The translations under genes were made by a program, and so were the position numbers. From Leptotrichia massiliensis (GTDB taxonomy: Bacteria > Fusobacteriota > Fusobacteriia > Fusobacteriales > Leptotrichiaceae): 64,000 bases of DNA. The stretch is taken from positions 186,001 to 250,000 of the forward strand of contig NZ_FNVZ01000004.1 of assembly GCF_900104625.1 (NCBI RefSeq), in the 5' to 3' direction. How positions within the stretch are numbered: position 1 is the first letter of the stretch; every line of letters starts with the position of its first letter. Positions 1-7,983 of the stretch are shown in pieces. A model generated the notes under the pieces. That model worked only from the letters and a program-made list of their open reading frames with translations, was not told the DNA's origin and ran no database searches.

Positions 1-1217
1 AATCTAACCCAGTGTGTTTTTGAACTTCCCGGCAAAATTCCATATAATGTGAAGTCTATTAATCCGCATGAAAAGGTTGTTCCTATCGCTATATCAAGTA
101 TTCTCATAAGTGCAAATGAAATTCCCGCAAAAATACAATGAACAACAAATACAAAAGGTGCTACGAATAAAAATGTAAATTCAATAGGCTCCGTAATCCC
201 TGTAAGAAAACTTGTTAAAGCTGCTGAAAGTAACAATCCTCCAACTATTTTCTTTTTATTTGGTTTTGCACAATGGTACATTGCAAGAGCTGCTCCTGGA
301 AGTCCACCCATCATAAATGAATATTTTCCTGTCATAAATTTAGCCGCATCTATACTAAAACGTGTAGTATTTGGCGATACTAATTCTGCAAAGAATATGT
401 TCTGTGCTCCTGAAACCATTGCTCCGTCTATCATTGCACTTCCACCCAGTCCTGTTTGCCAGAATGGAATGTACCAGATGTGATGAAGTCCAAAAGGTAT
501 CAATATTCTTTCCATAAATCCAAAAATAAATATTCCAATGTCCCCCGAACCTGTTACAACTCTTCCAATTGAGAATATTCCCTGTTGAATAACTGGCCAA
601 ATCGCAAAGGAAATAAATCCTACAACAATATAAGCAAACGTACATATAATCGGCACAAATCTAACTCCTGAAAAAAATGATATTGCCGCAGGAAGTTTTG
701 TCTTATAAAATCTATTATGCAAAAATGCAACTCCAAGTCCTACTACAATTCCCCCAAATACTCCCATCTCAAGCGTTTGTATACCAAGCACGGAACTTAT
801 CGCACCATCCAACACTTTTTCCGAAACAGTCCCATCAGGTAAAATTTTTCCGCTAAATACCAATAATGTTTTAATCGTTGTGTGCATTATTATAAACGAA
901 AGTCCAGAAGAGAGGACTGCAACCCCTTTCTCCTTTTTCGCCATTCCCAATGCCACTGCCATCGCAAATATCAAAGGCAAATTAGCAAATACTGCAAGTC
1001 CAACGTTATTCATTACAGTAAGAACATAATTCATAGGTGTCCCTTGTGCAAGCAATCCATCTAAATGATAAAATGCTATTGTCTTAGGATTTGTAAATGA
1101 GGCACCTAAACCCAACAATAATCCAGCAACTGGTAAAATCGAAACTGGCAGGAAGAACGCTCTTCCTATTGTCTGCAACGTAAGAAAAATCTGATTTTCT
1201 TTCTTGTTCTTGTTCAT
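1..1217 (-). CDS. PTS sugar transporter EIIC, glucose/maltose type (3' truncated by window edge)
   Basis: About 405 codons are visible; the gene runs off the left edge, so a C-terminal EIIB domain cannot be seen. The protein is the membrane channel of a phosphotransferase system that takes up and phosphorylates a hexose or maltose-type sugar. It begins MNKNKKENQIF, followed by many hydrophobic helices. The EIIC hallmark GITEPIEF and the nearby GGLPGAALAMYH segment are clear, and the IPFGLHHIWY stretch is typical of the glucose/maltose/GlcNAc branch. The ATG at 1217 is preceded by GGAGGA at good spacing. A 16-bp-spaced promoter and a roughly 190-nt leader lie upstream. HPr, the phosphate donor, is encoded at 14926-15219. 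Substrate is not determined. Confidence 0.9.
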   Translation of the reverse strand, partial: MNKNKKENQIFLTLQTIGRAFFLPVSILPVAGLLLGLGASFTNPKTIAFYHLDGLLAQGTPMNYVLTVMNNVGLAVFANLPLIFAMAVALGMAKKEKGVAVLSSGLSFIIMHTTIKTLLVFSGKILPDGTVSEKVLDGAISSVLGIQTLEMGVFGGIVVGLGVAFLHNRFYKTKLPAAISFFSGVRFVPIICTFAYIVVGFISFAIWPVIQQGIFSIGRVVTGSGDIGIFIFGFMERILIPFGLHHIWYIPFWQTGLGGSAMIDGAMVSGAQNIFFAELVSPNTTRFSIDAAKFMTGKYSFMMGGLPGAALAMYHCAKPNKKKIVGGLLLSAALTSFLTGITEPIEFTFLFVAPFVFVVHCIFAGISFALMRILDIAIGTTFSCGLIDFTLYGILPGSSKTHWVR

Positions 1218-1257
1218 AACATCCTCCAAATAAAATTATAATATTAAATTTTTCAAA

Positions 1258-1328
1258 CTGCTCTAAAATTTATATAACTTCTATATTTTGTGCCACACTA
1301 TTAAAATTTTTTATCTATTTTAAAGCAG
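1258..1328 (-). promoter_or_regulatory. Long-range stem in the leader of the PTS mRNA
   Basis: Bases 1258-1269 can pair with 1317-1328 over 12 positions; on the minus-strand RNA the only deviation is one U-G wobble. The loop of 47 bases contains a near-palindromic GTGGCAC. The stem lies between the promoter and the start codon. Sugar PTS genes are often controlled by leader antitermination, but this does not match the RAT sequence of the BglG/LicT type that I know. A regulatory role is inference. Confidence 0.4.
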
Positions 1329-1411
1329 TTATCTATTATTTTCAACTATTTTTATTTTCTAACTAAACATTATTTTTAGTTTCAATTAGTTTCACATAAT
1401 TCCTTTTTAAT

Positions 1412-1439
1412 ATTATAACTTTAATTTTCACAAAGTCAA
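1412..1439 (-). promoter_or_regulatory. Sigma70-type promoter of the PTS gene
   Basis: On the minus strand TTGACT (1434-1439) and TATAAT (1412-1417) are separated by 16 bases. Directly upstream of the -35 lie short A-tracts repeated at about helical spacing (ATGCGAAAAA, ATGCAAAAAA, ATGC), which could act as an UP element or a direct-repeat operator. Confidence 0.7.
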
Positions 1440-1747
1440 GCATTTTTTTGCATTTTTTCGCATATAATTTATGAAAATCTCAAAGTTTTTTTATTTTTTT
1501 ATTAATTTATGCTGTTTTTTGCCTTTTTTCTAATTGCCTAAAAAATAAACACCTTTATTTTAGGAATATATATTTTTAGTATATTTTTTTAAATTTCAAA
1601 AAATTTATGTGCATTTTTTTAAAATCAGGTTATAATATAATGATATCATTTTAAAACTAAATTCAAAAGTTATGAACACATCATACAAAATTCTATTTTA
1701 ATGAGTTGAATATAGTTTTTTGAATAAAAAAGAAAGGATGGTTATTT

Positions 1748-2158
1748 ATGAAAAAAGTGGCAGTGTATTTATTTTTAATGGTGAGTATAGTTTCGTTTGG
1801 AAATATAAAAGATCCGTTTACAGATAAGAAATTTGACTACACTTTTAAAAATGTTCCAGAAATATTTCCAGGAGACTTTCGGTGCAGGTTTATTATAAAA
1901 CAGGTATTACTTCGTTCATTTCACGAAGACAATAAACATACAAAAATGATAGATACATTTAATTCTTCATTAAGTACTTACGGAAGAATAATACAGGAAG
2001 AGGGATTATTCGTGAATGAAAAAAATCCTATAGACGTTACGACAAAATATTATTCAAAATACTGCACGATTCCAAAGCAAGAATGGCTAAATGATTTTGG
2101 ATCTCCATCATTAAATAAATATTTTGATTTAATAAGAGAAAATTATTTAGATAAATAA
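1748..2158 (+). CDS. Small secreted protein of unknown function
   Basis: 136 residues beginning MKKVAVYLFLMVSIVSFGN, a clear Sec signal peptide that probably ends near residue 18. The mature part is about 118 residues, charged, with three Cys counting the FRCRF and KYCTI contexts. It has no motif I recognise. The ATG follows AAAGGAT at 10 nt. Several other short secreted proteins of this window (28424, 29193, 40489) have a similar make-up but no obvious sequence match. Family unknown; periplasmic or exported location is inferred from the signal peptide alone. Confidence 0.75.
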   Translation: MKKVAVYLFLMVSIVSFGNIKDPFTDKKFDYTFKNVPEIFPGDFRCRFIIKQVLLRSFHEDNKHTKMIDTFNSSLSTYGRIIQEEGLFVNEKNPIDVTTKYYSKYCTIPKQEWLNDFGSPSLNKYFDLIRENYLDK

Positions 2159-2170
2159 ATTATAATAAAA

Positions 2171-2263
2171 CTACTTTAAAACTGAATTTAAAAGTTATCA
2201 TTTACTCAATCCCTAAGTTTGTTTAATTTTTACCGATTCAATTTTCAAGAAGTTTGAATATAC
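2171..2263 (+). repeat. Dispersed intergenic repeat, family 2, copy 1
   Basis: About 93 bases that match, with small gaps, the reverse complement of 7781-7877. The best conserved block is AATCCCTAAGTTTG followed by TTAATTTTTA, and both copies end in a GTTTGAA-ATAC block. The first part (CTTTAAAACTGAATTTAAAAG) is also echoed near 1650-1675 and 4897-4920. No coding potential. Confidence 0.6.
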
Positions 2264-2283
2264 TTAAAAATATTAAATTATTC

Positions 2284-2311
2284 TTGATTTTTTTAAAAGT
2301 CAGGATATAAT
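2284..2311 (+). promoter_or_regulatory. Promoter of the secreted 5'-nucleotidase gene
   Basis: TTGATT (2284-2289) and TATAAT (2306-2311) are separated by 16 bases, about 35 bases upstream of the start codon. Confidence 0.7.
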
Positions 2312-2345
2312 CATATTGAAAAATAAAAAATTTTAAGGAGGAAAT

Positions 2346-4139
2346 ATGAAAAAATTAATTTTATTAGGACTCGCTGCAGCTATAAGCATATCAGCTATGG
2401 GAGCAACTAGAAAAAAAACTGCTTCAAAAAGCAAACTTTCTGCTAAAACATTGGAGCTGAATTTAATACACATTAATGATCACCATTCACATCTTGAAGA
2501 AGAAAAAATGGACTTAGTTCTTAATGGGAAAAAAGTTACTGTCAATGTTGGTGGAATGCCAAGAATGATTCAAAGAATCGCAGATTTAAAAAAATCTAGT
2601 AAAAATAGCCTAGTATTGCACGCAGGAGATGCTCTTTCTGGAACATTGTATTATACTTTGTTTAAAGGAAAAGCTGATGCGGCACTTATGAATGTAGGAC
2701 ATTTTGATTTATTTGCTTTGGGAAATCATGAATTTGATGATGGTAACACTGTTTTAAAAAACTTCCTTGATGAATTGAAAATACCAGTAGTTTCAGCGAA
2801 TGTTGTTCCTGATAAGGGAAGCATATTGGAGGGAAAATGGACTCCTTATGTAATTAGAAAAATAGATGGACAAGATGTTGCCATTGTAGGATTAGACGTA
2901 GTAGGAAAAACCGTCGAATCTTCAAGTCCAGGAAAAGATATAAAATTCCATGATGAAGTTGAAACAGCTAAAAAAATGGTAGCAGAACTCCAAGCCAAAG
3001 GACTTAATAAGATAATTTTCTTATCACATGCAGGATACGAAAAAAATCTTGAAATCGCTGAAAAAGTTTCTGGAATAGATGTTATTATTACGGGAGACAC
3101 TCACTATCTATTGGGAGAAAGTTATACAGAATATGGATTAAAACCTGTTGCAGAATATCCTAAAAAAATAATGTCTCCAGCAGGAGAACCTGTATATGTT
3201 GCAGAAGCATGGAGCTACTCTCATCTGGTAGGAAATATGAAGGTTAAATTTAATGATAAAGGTGTAATAACTGAACTAAAAGCAGAGCCTACAATAGTTA
3301 TTGGTGATAGCTCATTTGAAGTTAAAAATGATAAAGGCGAAAAAAGCGAACTTCAAGGAAAAGAAAGAGAAGATATTATCAAATATGTAAACAGCCGTAA
3401 AGATATAAAATTTGTAAAAGAAGATCCAACTGCACAGAAAGTTCTTGAAAGATATAAAAAGGAAAAGAACGAGCTTGGTAAAAAGGAAATAGGAAATATA
3501 ACACAGGAAATCCCTGGTGGATCAGCAAACAGAATTCCTAATGATAAAAATCCTGAGGGATCTTTAGCTACAACACTTGTATCTGAAACAGTTCTACATA
3601 TGCTTAAAAATATGGGAACAGGGAATATTGATATGGTAATAATGAATTCAGGAGGAACAAGAATATCTTTAACTCCAGGAAAAATTTCATATGACGATGC
3701 ATATACACTGCTTCCATTTACTTCTAACACTATCTATATTCTGAAAATGAATGGTGCAGAAATAAAACAAGTAATCGAAGATGCATTGAATTTTGCACTT
3801 GATGGAGGATCTTCAGGAGCATTCCCTTATGGAGCTGCAATAAGATTTGAGGCAACTAAGGCGGGAACTCTAGGAACAAGAGTTAAAAAAGTGGAAGTAC
3901 TTGATGCGAAAACAAATAAATGGATTCCAATTGATGCAGGAAAAACTTATACTGTAGGAACAAATTCATATGTTGCGGCAGGAAAAGACGGATATGCAAC
4001 TTTTGGTAAAATTACTTCAACTCCTGGAAGAGAAGGTGTAAATACACATTTAGGTGTTGAAACAGCATTTATAAACTATGTTAAAGAGAAAAAATCAGTT
4101 GGAAGACCTGAATCTTCAAATGTAAAATTTAAATATTAA
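2346..4139 (+). CDS. Secreted 5'-nucleotidase / UDP-sugar hydrolase family protein
   Basis: 597 residues. A signal peptide ends near the Ala-rich ISAMGA segment. The N-terminal metallophosphatase domain shows the metal-binding motifs HINDHHSH (about residue 40), AGDALSG, GNHEFDDG, SHAGYEK and GDTHYLLG. The C-terminal 5'-nucleotidase domain follows from about residue 365 (MNSGGTRISL, LLPFTSNTIY, SSGAFPYGAA). The family removes phosphate from nucleotides outside the cytoplasm for nucleoside and phosphate salvage. No LPXTG or membrane anchor is seen at the C-terminus (NVKFKY), so it is probably periplasmic or exported. The ATG follows AAGGAGGAAAT. A close paralogue of almost equal length is encoded at 45240-47030 on the other strand. 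Confidence 0.93.
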   Translation: MKKLILLGLAAAISISAMGATRKKTASKSKLSAKTLELNLIHINDHHSHLEEEKMDLVLNGKKVTVNVGGMPRMIQRIADLKKSSKNSLVLHAGDALSGTLYYTLFKGKADAALMNVGHFDLFALGNHEFDDGNTVLKNFLDELKIPVVSANVVPDKGSILEGKWTPYVIRKIDGQDVAIVGLDVVGKTVESSSPGKDIKFHDEVETAKKMVAELQAKGLNKIIFLSHAGYEKNLEIAEKVSGIDVIITGDTHYLLGESYTEYGLKPVAEYPKKIMSPAGEPVYVAEAWSYSHLVGNMKVKFNDKGVITELKAEPTIVIGDSSFEVKNDKGEKSELQGKEREDIIKYVNSRKDIKFVKEDPTAQKVLERYKKEKNELGKKEIGNITQEIPGGSANRIPNDKNPEGSLATTLVSETVLHMLKNMGTGNIDMVIMNSGGTRISLTPGKISYDDAYTLLPFTSNTIYILKMNGAEIKQVIEDALNFALDGGSSGAFPYGAAIRFEATKAGTLGTRVKKVEVLDAKTNKWIPIDAGKTYTVGTNSYVAAGKDGYATFGKITSTPGREGVNTHLGVETAFINYVKEKKSVGRPESSNVKFKY

Positions 4140-4145
4140 AAAAAT

Positions 4146-4180
4146 AGAGACTGTCTCAAAATTTTTTTGAAATAGTCTCT
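4146..4180 (+). terminator. Terminator of the 5'-nucleotidase gene
   Basis: AGAGACT (4146-4152) pairs with AGTCTCT (4174-4180), followed by a T-rich run. Confidence 0.75.
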
Positions 4181-4202
4181 TTCTTATTTTTTAAAATCAA
4201 AC

Positions 4203-4859
4203 TCAAAAATTATCATATTTTTTCCAATCATAATAACTTTGATTCAAGCTGTAAGCATGAAATCCATTATCATTCAAAAATTTGGAAGCAAGATTTGCAT
4301 AAGCACAGTTTCGCCCTCTACAGTAAACAATTATTTCCTTGTTTTTAGGTAATTTTTTCAGATTTTCCTCAAGGTTTTTCATTGGAATATTTATTGCGTT
4401 TTCTATATGGCTTGAATTAAATTCATCTTCTGGACGTAAATCTATTATTAAAGTTTCTTTATTTTTTACCATTTCGTAAGCCTGCTCCAAAGTAATTGGA
4501 CGGATTTTCATACAACTATCATTAAATTCATTGTGTATCCGCTGAATATCTGCCAGTTGCTGCTCTCCTACCCCAATCAGAAGATACACCAAGTCAATTA
4601 TTTGTGTATTTGCGATTTCATAAACAACATAATTCCCCTTTTTTTCACTAATAACTAAGTTTCCATCCTTTAAAATTTGTAAATGTCTTGAAGTGTTTGC
4701 AATGCTCATTCCCGTTTCATTTGAAATACTTTCCACAGTTTTTGCTCCTTGAACTAGCAAATCCAATATTTCGATTCTTTTTTCACTGGACAGGCATTTT
4801 CCTATTTTTGACAATCCTGAATATAGGCTATTTTTATAATTTTGACATATTTTATCCAT
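4203..4859 (-). CDS. ArsR-family regulator fused to a rhodanese domain
   Basis: 218 residues. An ArsR/SmtB winged helix-turn-helix spans about residues 15-95, with the recognition helix around SIANTSRHLQILKDGNLV. A rhodanese domain follows at about 122-218, with IIDLRPEDEF and HIENAINIP and the active-site loop VYCRGRNC (Cys180). Known ArsR-rhodanese proteins sense or handle sulfane sulfur or thiol stress. Cys5, Cys22, Cys180 and Cys185 are candidate sensing residues. The gene is divergent from trxA, and a perfect 10-bp inverted repeat overlaps the -10 of trxA, so autonomous redox control of trxA is a reasonable inference. The ATG follows AAGGAG. Confidence 0.88.
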   Translation of the reverse strand: MDKICQNYKNSLYSGLSKIGKCLSSEKRIEILDLLVQGAKTVESISNETGMSIANTSRHLQILKDGNLVISEKKGNYVVYEIANTQIIDLVYLLIGVGEQQLADIQRIHNEFNDSCMKIRPITLEQAYEMVKNKETLIIDLRPEDEFNSSHIENAINIPMKNLEENLKKLPKNKEIIVYCRGRNCAYANLASKFLNDNGFHAYSLNQSYYDWKKYDNF

Positions 4860-5008
4860 TTAATTCAGCTCCTTTTTGCTTTCTTTATTTATACTAAATC
4901 TCTTTAAAACCAAACTTAAAAATTATTATTTTGATCTACAAATTCACTTAACCTTGACTAGATAGATATTAAATTTTGATATATTTTCAAAATTTTATAA
5001 TAAAAGTA

Positions 5009-5037
5009 TTGACAATTTATTTTAAATATGATACTAT
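5009..5037 (+). promoter_or_regulatory. Promoter of trxA
   Basis: A consensus TTGACA (5009-5014) and a weaker TACTAT (5032-5037) are separated by 17 bases. The -10 lies inside the inverted repeat at 5033-5058, which is where a repressor would compete with RNA polymerase. Confidence 0.65.
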
Positions 5038-5058
5038 TCAATTACTTGATTGAATAGT
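5033..5058. promoter_or_regulatory. Putative ArsR-type operator, 10-6-10 inverted repeat
   Basis: ACTATTCAAT (5033-5042) and ATTGAATAGT (5049-5058) are perfect reverse complements with a 6-base spacer. AT-rich imperfect palindromes containing ATTC and GAAT are typical of ArsR-family operators. The site overlaps the trxA -10 and lies 174 bases from the start of the divergent ArsR-rhodanese gene. Binding by that regulator is inferred. Confidence 0.65.
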
Positions 5059-5154
5059 TGATTTTCTAAAAACAGTATAACACAATTTTTTTAAAAAATA
5101 AACTATAAATTATAAAACTTAACAAAATGATTTTAAGAAAGAGGTTGATGTAAA

Positions 5155-5466
5155 ATGGCATTAAATTTAAATAAAGATAATTTTGATCAAAGTATTTCAA
5201 GTGGAGTAGCTCTAGTAGATTTCTGGGCAGAATGGTGTGGACCTTGTAAAATGCAACTTCCTATTATTGAAGAATTTTCAAACGAAATGGAAGGAAAAGC
5301 TACAATTGGAAAAGTAAATGTAGATGAAGAATTGGAATTAGCACAATCTTTTGGAATCCAAAGTATTCCTACATTAATCTTATTCAAAGATGGAAAACCT
5401 GTTAAAAAATTAGTTGGATTACACTCAAAAGAATCACTTTATGAAGAAGTAAACCAAGTATTATAA
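5155..5466 (+). CDS. trxA: Thioredoxin
   Basis: 103 residues, the usual thioredoxin size. The active site is WCGPC with Cys28 and Cys31, and the cis-proline segment is SIPTLILF. It reduces disulfides in cytoplasmic proteins and is recycled by TrxB, whose gene lies 161 bases downstream in the same direction. The ATG follows AGAGG at about 11 nt. Control by the divergent ArsR-rhodanese protein is suggested by the operator-like repeat at the promoter. Confidence 0.97.
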   Translation: MALNLNKDNFDQSISSGVALVDFWAEWCGPCKMQLPIIEEFSNEMEGKATIGKVNVDEELELAQSFGIQSIPTLILFKDGKPVKKLVGLHSKESLYEEVNQVL

Positions 5467-5508
5467 AACCAAAAATACGTTATTTAAAGATATATTTATT
5501 TATAGAAG

Positions 5509-5544
5509 AAGTCTAGCGATTGTTTTTTCAATTTTGCTAGACTT
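5509..5544 (+). terminator. Hairpin between trxA and trxB
   Basis: AAGTCTAGC (5509-5517) pairs perfectly with GCTAGACTT (5536-5544), followed by a short T-containing stretch. It probably gives partial or full termination after trxA. Confidence 0.6.
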
Positions 5545-5627
5545 TAATATTAAAAAAGAAACTTTGTGATTATGATCTCTTAATCATAATTTATAAAAAA
5601 ATCACTAAAAAAGGAATGATGAAAAAT

Positions 5628-6563
5628 ATGTATGATTCAGTAATTATAGGTTCAGGTCCAGCAGGACTGACAGCCGCAATTTATTTAAGCCGTGCAGGAT
5701 TAAAAAATATAATAATAAATGGAATGGAACCAGGTGGACAATTGACAACCACAACAGAAGTTGAAAATTTTCCTGGATTTCCACAAGGAATTTCAGGTCC
5801 GCAGCTAATAGAAGACATAAAGGCTCAATCAAAAAATTTTGGAACTGAATTTCTACAGGCAGTTGTAAAAGATATTGAAAATGTAGAAAATAATGGTAAG
5901 AAAACATTTAAATTACATTTGGATAACGGAAATATCATAGAAGCAAAAACAATAATTTTATCAACAGGAGCGAGTGCAAAGTATCTTGGAATTGAAAACG
6001 AAAAGGAAAATATTGGAAGAGGAGTTAGTGCATGTGCCACTTGTGATGGATTTTTCTATCGTGGAAAAGATGTTGTTGTAATTGGCGGTGGAGATACTGC
6101 GATGGAAGAAGCTGTCTTTTTAACAAAATTTGCCAACAAAGTTACAGTTATTCACAGAAGAGATATGTTACGTGCCTCAGCAATTATGCAAAAAAGAGCA
6201 AAAGATAACAACAAAATTGAATGGAAACTAGACTACACTCCAAAAAAAGTACTGGCTGATGAAAAAGTTACAGGAATAGAGCTTATAAATAACAAAACAG
6301 GCGAAACTGAAACTTTAACAGCAGATGGAATTTTTGTAGCAATCGGAAGAACTCCAAATACAAAATTTCTTGAAGGTAAAGTAGAAATTGACGAAAGAGG
6401 CTATATTGTAACAAAAGGAAAATCTTCAAAAACAAGTACTTCTGGAATCTTTGCAGCAGGAGATGTTCAAGATGGCAGATACCAGCAAGCAATTATTGCG
6501 GCAGGAAGTGGAGCAATTGCAGGACTTGATATAGAAGAATATTTAAGAGAAAATGATTTATAA
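5628..6563 (+). CDS. trxB: Thioredoxin reductase
   Basis: 311 residues from the ATG at 5628. It uses NADPH to reduce thioredoxin through FAD and a redox Cys pair. The FAD-binding GSGPAGLTAAIYLSRA is near the N-terminus, the redox motif CATC is at residues 136-139, the NADPH-binding GGGDTAMEEA follows, and FAAGDV is near the C-terminus. In-frame ATGs also exist at 5616 and 5619. The AAGGA at 5611-5615 is too close for those, so 5628 (MYDSVIIG, the usual TrxB N-terminus) is preferred even though its spacing of 12 nt is long. Confidence 0.95.
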   Translation: MYDSVIIGSGPAGLTAAIYLSRAGLKNIIINGMEPGGQLTTTTEVENFPGFPQGISGPQLIEDIKAQSKNFGTEFLQAVVKDIENVENNGKKTFKLHLDNGNIIEAKTIILSTGASAKYLGIENEKENIGRGVSACATCDGFFYRGKDVVVIGGGDTAMEEAVFLTKFANKVTVIHRRDMLRASAIMQKRAKDNNKIEWKLDYTPKKVLADEKVTGIELINNKTGETETLTADGIFVAIGRTPNTKFLEGKVEIDERGYIVTKGKSSKTSTSGIFAAGDVQDGRYQQAIIAAGSGAIAGLDIEEYLRENDL

Positions 6564-6603
6564 TTTTTAAACTCTAGAAAATAAATATTAAATAAAAAAG
6601 AAT

Positions 6604-6651
6604 ATGTACCGATAAACTGAATAATAAATATTACAAAGTTTATAGGTACAT
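6604..6651. terminator. Bidirectional terminator between trxB and the acyltransferase gene
   Basis: ATGTACC-ATAAACT (6604-6618) pairs with AGTTTAT-GGTACAT (6637-6651) with one bulge. T-runs flank it on both strands, fitting its position between convergent genes. Confidence 0.75.
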
Positions 6652-6657
6652 TTTTTA

Positions 6658-7632
6658 TTATATATATTTTTCACACAAATATTTATAAAATTTATTTTCT
6701 ATTAGATATTTTGTTAAATTTGCCATGAAAAACACCATAAAAAGGTAAATTGTAAAATCAGTATAATTTTTAATCTCACCTACAAATTTTTCAAATACAA
6801 TATACAAGGGTCTATGAAGTACATATATTGAATAACTTAGTCCACCAAGATAAATAAAAAATTTATTTCTTAAAAATTTACTGAAAAAATAATTATCTAA
6901 ATATAAAAATACAATCAAAGGAACAAAAAATAAAGCAATAACAGTAGAATTATAAGGTATTAATTTATTATATGGTATAAATAATAAAAACAAAATATAA
7001 ATTATTGTAAAAAATGAATAAATATTTCGCTTTTTTATATTTTTTATTTTATCATAAAGTAACATACCAAGAGAAAAAGTACTAATATACATTAACGGAT
7101 TATATTTTATAAATTCAAGTACTGTTCCACTATTGGAATTTTGTTGAAAAAGATAATTATAAAAATAATAAACATAAAAATTAATAATTATTACAAACCA
7201 TACAAAATACTTATTTCCACGAAATTTTAGTAATACAGGAAACAAAAGCAGTAAGAAGGTCAAAACAGACAAATACCAAGCTGATGAATTATAACTTAGG
7301 GATCTATTAAATATCCAAGACTGTACTAAAAGAAGATTGTAGATAATTGTTCCACGAAATTTTAAAGTTAATAAAAGTGACAAAAAATAAACTGGATAAA
7401 ATTTAAAAAATCTTGTCTTATAAAATACTTTTGCATCAAAAAACTTAGTTGAATAAACGTATGTTAAAAAAAATCCTAAAAGCAAAAAAAAGAAAAATAC
7501 CCAAACAATTCCATATTCCATTAAAAAAGGCAATTTGGGTAGAGAAAATGAACTGTGTATCCCTAAGTGATAATATAGAACTGACAATGCTCCAATAAAT
7601 CTAAAAATCTCAAATTGACTGTATTTTTTCAT
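6658..7632 (-). CDS. Membrane acyltransferase family 3 (OafA/YrhL type)
   Basis: 324 residues, hydrophobic throughout, with about ten membrane segments. The N-terminus KYSQFEIFRFIGALSVLYYH carries the R-x10-H pattern of the acyltransferase-3 family, and YSIYVLHRPLY near residue 270 is the typical late family motif. Such enzymes transfer acetyl or other acyl groups to cell-surface sugars. The gene stands alone between two intergenic regions with no glycan genes beside it, so the acceptor is unknown. The ATG follows AAGGAG. It is very AT-rich with many Phe, Tyr, Lys and Asn codons. Confidence 0.88.
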   Translation of the reverse strand: MKKYSQFEIFRFIGALSVLYYHLGIHSSFSLPKLPFLMEYGIVWVFFFFLLLGFFLTYVYSTKFFDAKVFYKTRFFKFYPVYFLSLLLTLKFRGTIIYNLLLVQSWIFNRSLSYNSSAWYLSVLTFLLLLFPVLLKFRGNKYFVWFVIIINFYVYYFYNYLFQQNSNSGTVLEFIKYNPLMYISTFSLGMLLYDKIKNIKKRNIYSFFTIIYILFLLFIPYNKLIPYNSTVIALFFVPLIVFLYLDNYFFSKFLRNKFFIYLGGLSYSIYVLHRPLYIVFEKFVGEIKNYTDFTIYLFMVFFMANLTKYLIENKFYKYLCEKYI

Positions 7633-7748
7633 AATTTTCTCCTTCCTGTTTTCAAAAATTGTATTTAAAAAATTTTATTTTGATTATATCACACTTTCCT
7701 AACAATTCAAAGGATTTTCAAAAATAATTTTTTTTGTTCTGAAATAGT

Positions 7749-7777
7749 ATGACAAATATAAAAAAATATAGTATAAT
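7749..7777 (+). promoter_or_regulatory. Promoter of the TPR-pyrD-sirtuin-phosphatase cluster
   Basis: ATGACA (7749-7754) and TATAAT (7772-7777) with a 17-base spacer. Transcripts from here would include the family 2 repeat in their 5' leader. Confidence 0.65.
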
Positions 7778-7780
7778 ATA

Positions 7781-7877
7781 GTATGTTCAAACTTATTTAA
7801 AATTACACTAATAAAAATTAACCAAACTTAGGGATTGGTTAGAATAGTTATCACTTTTAAATTCAACTTAAAGTGAT
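7781..7877 (-). repeat. Dispersed intergenic repeat, family 2, copy 2
   Basis: The reverse complement of this stretch matches 2171-2263, including the AATCCCTAAGTTTG block and the flanking AATTTAAAAG and GTTTGAA segments. It lies just downstream of a promoter and would be transcribed as leader RNA. Confidence 0.6.
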
Positions 7878-7983
7878 TTTACTAGATATAATAAGTTTAA
7901 GTTTAATATCCAAACTTTGAATAGTAAAATTTCAAATTTGGAAACAATAAAAAATAAATAATAAAAAATAGGAGGTTTGTTTT

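Larger units (their letters stand above)
1218..1747. other. Divergent intergenic region, PTS gene / secreted protein gene
   Basis: 530 bases of very AT-rich DNA without a convincing gene. It holds the minus-strand promoter and leader of the PTS gene and, at the right end, a plus-strand TATAAT (1631-1636) that probably serves the gene at 1748. Bases 1615-1636 resemble bases 2287-2311 upstream of the 5'-nucleotidase gene (T-tract, then TCAGG, then TATAAT), so the two plus-strand promoters look related. Confidence 0.6.
7633..7983. other. Intergenic region with promoter and repeat copy
   Basis: 351 bases without a gene. It holds a consensus promoter at 7749-7777, the reverse-oriented family 2 repeat at 7781-7877, and a leader of about 200 nt before the TPR gene, which starts after AGGAGG. 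Confidence 0.6.

Noticed and set aside
355-645. Minus-strand reading frame of 96 codons
   Set aside because: It lies in another frame inside the PTS EIIC gene, which has strong family motifs; the alternative product is Ser/Trp/Cys-rich with no motif.
5616-6563. Start of trxB at 5616 or 5619
   Set aside because: The AAGGA ribosome site abuts or almost touches those ATGs; the protein start typical of TrxB is at 5628.
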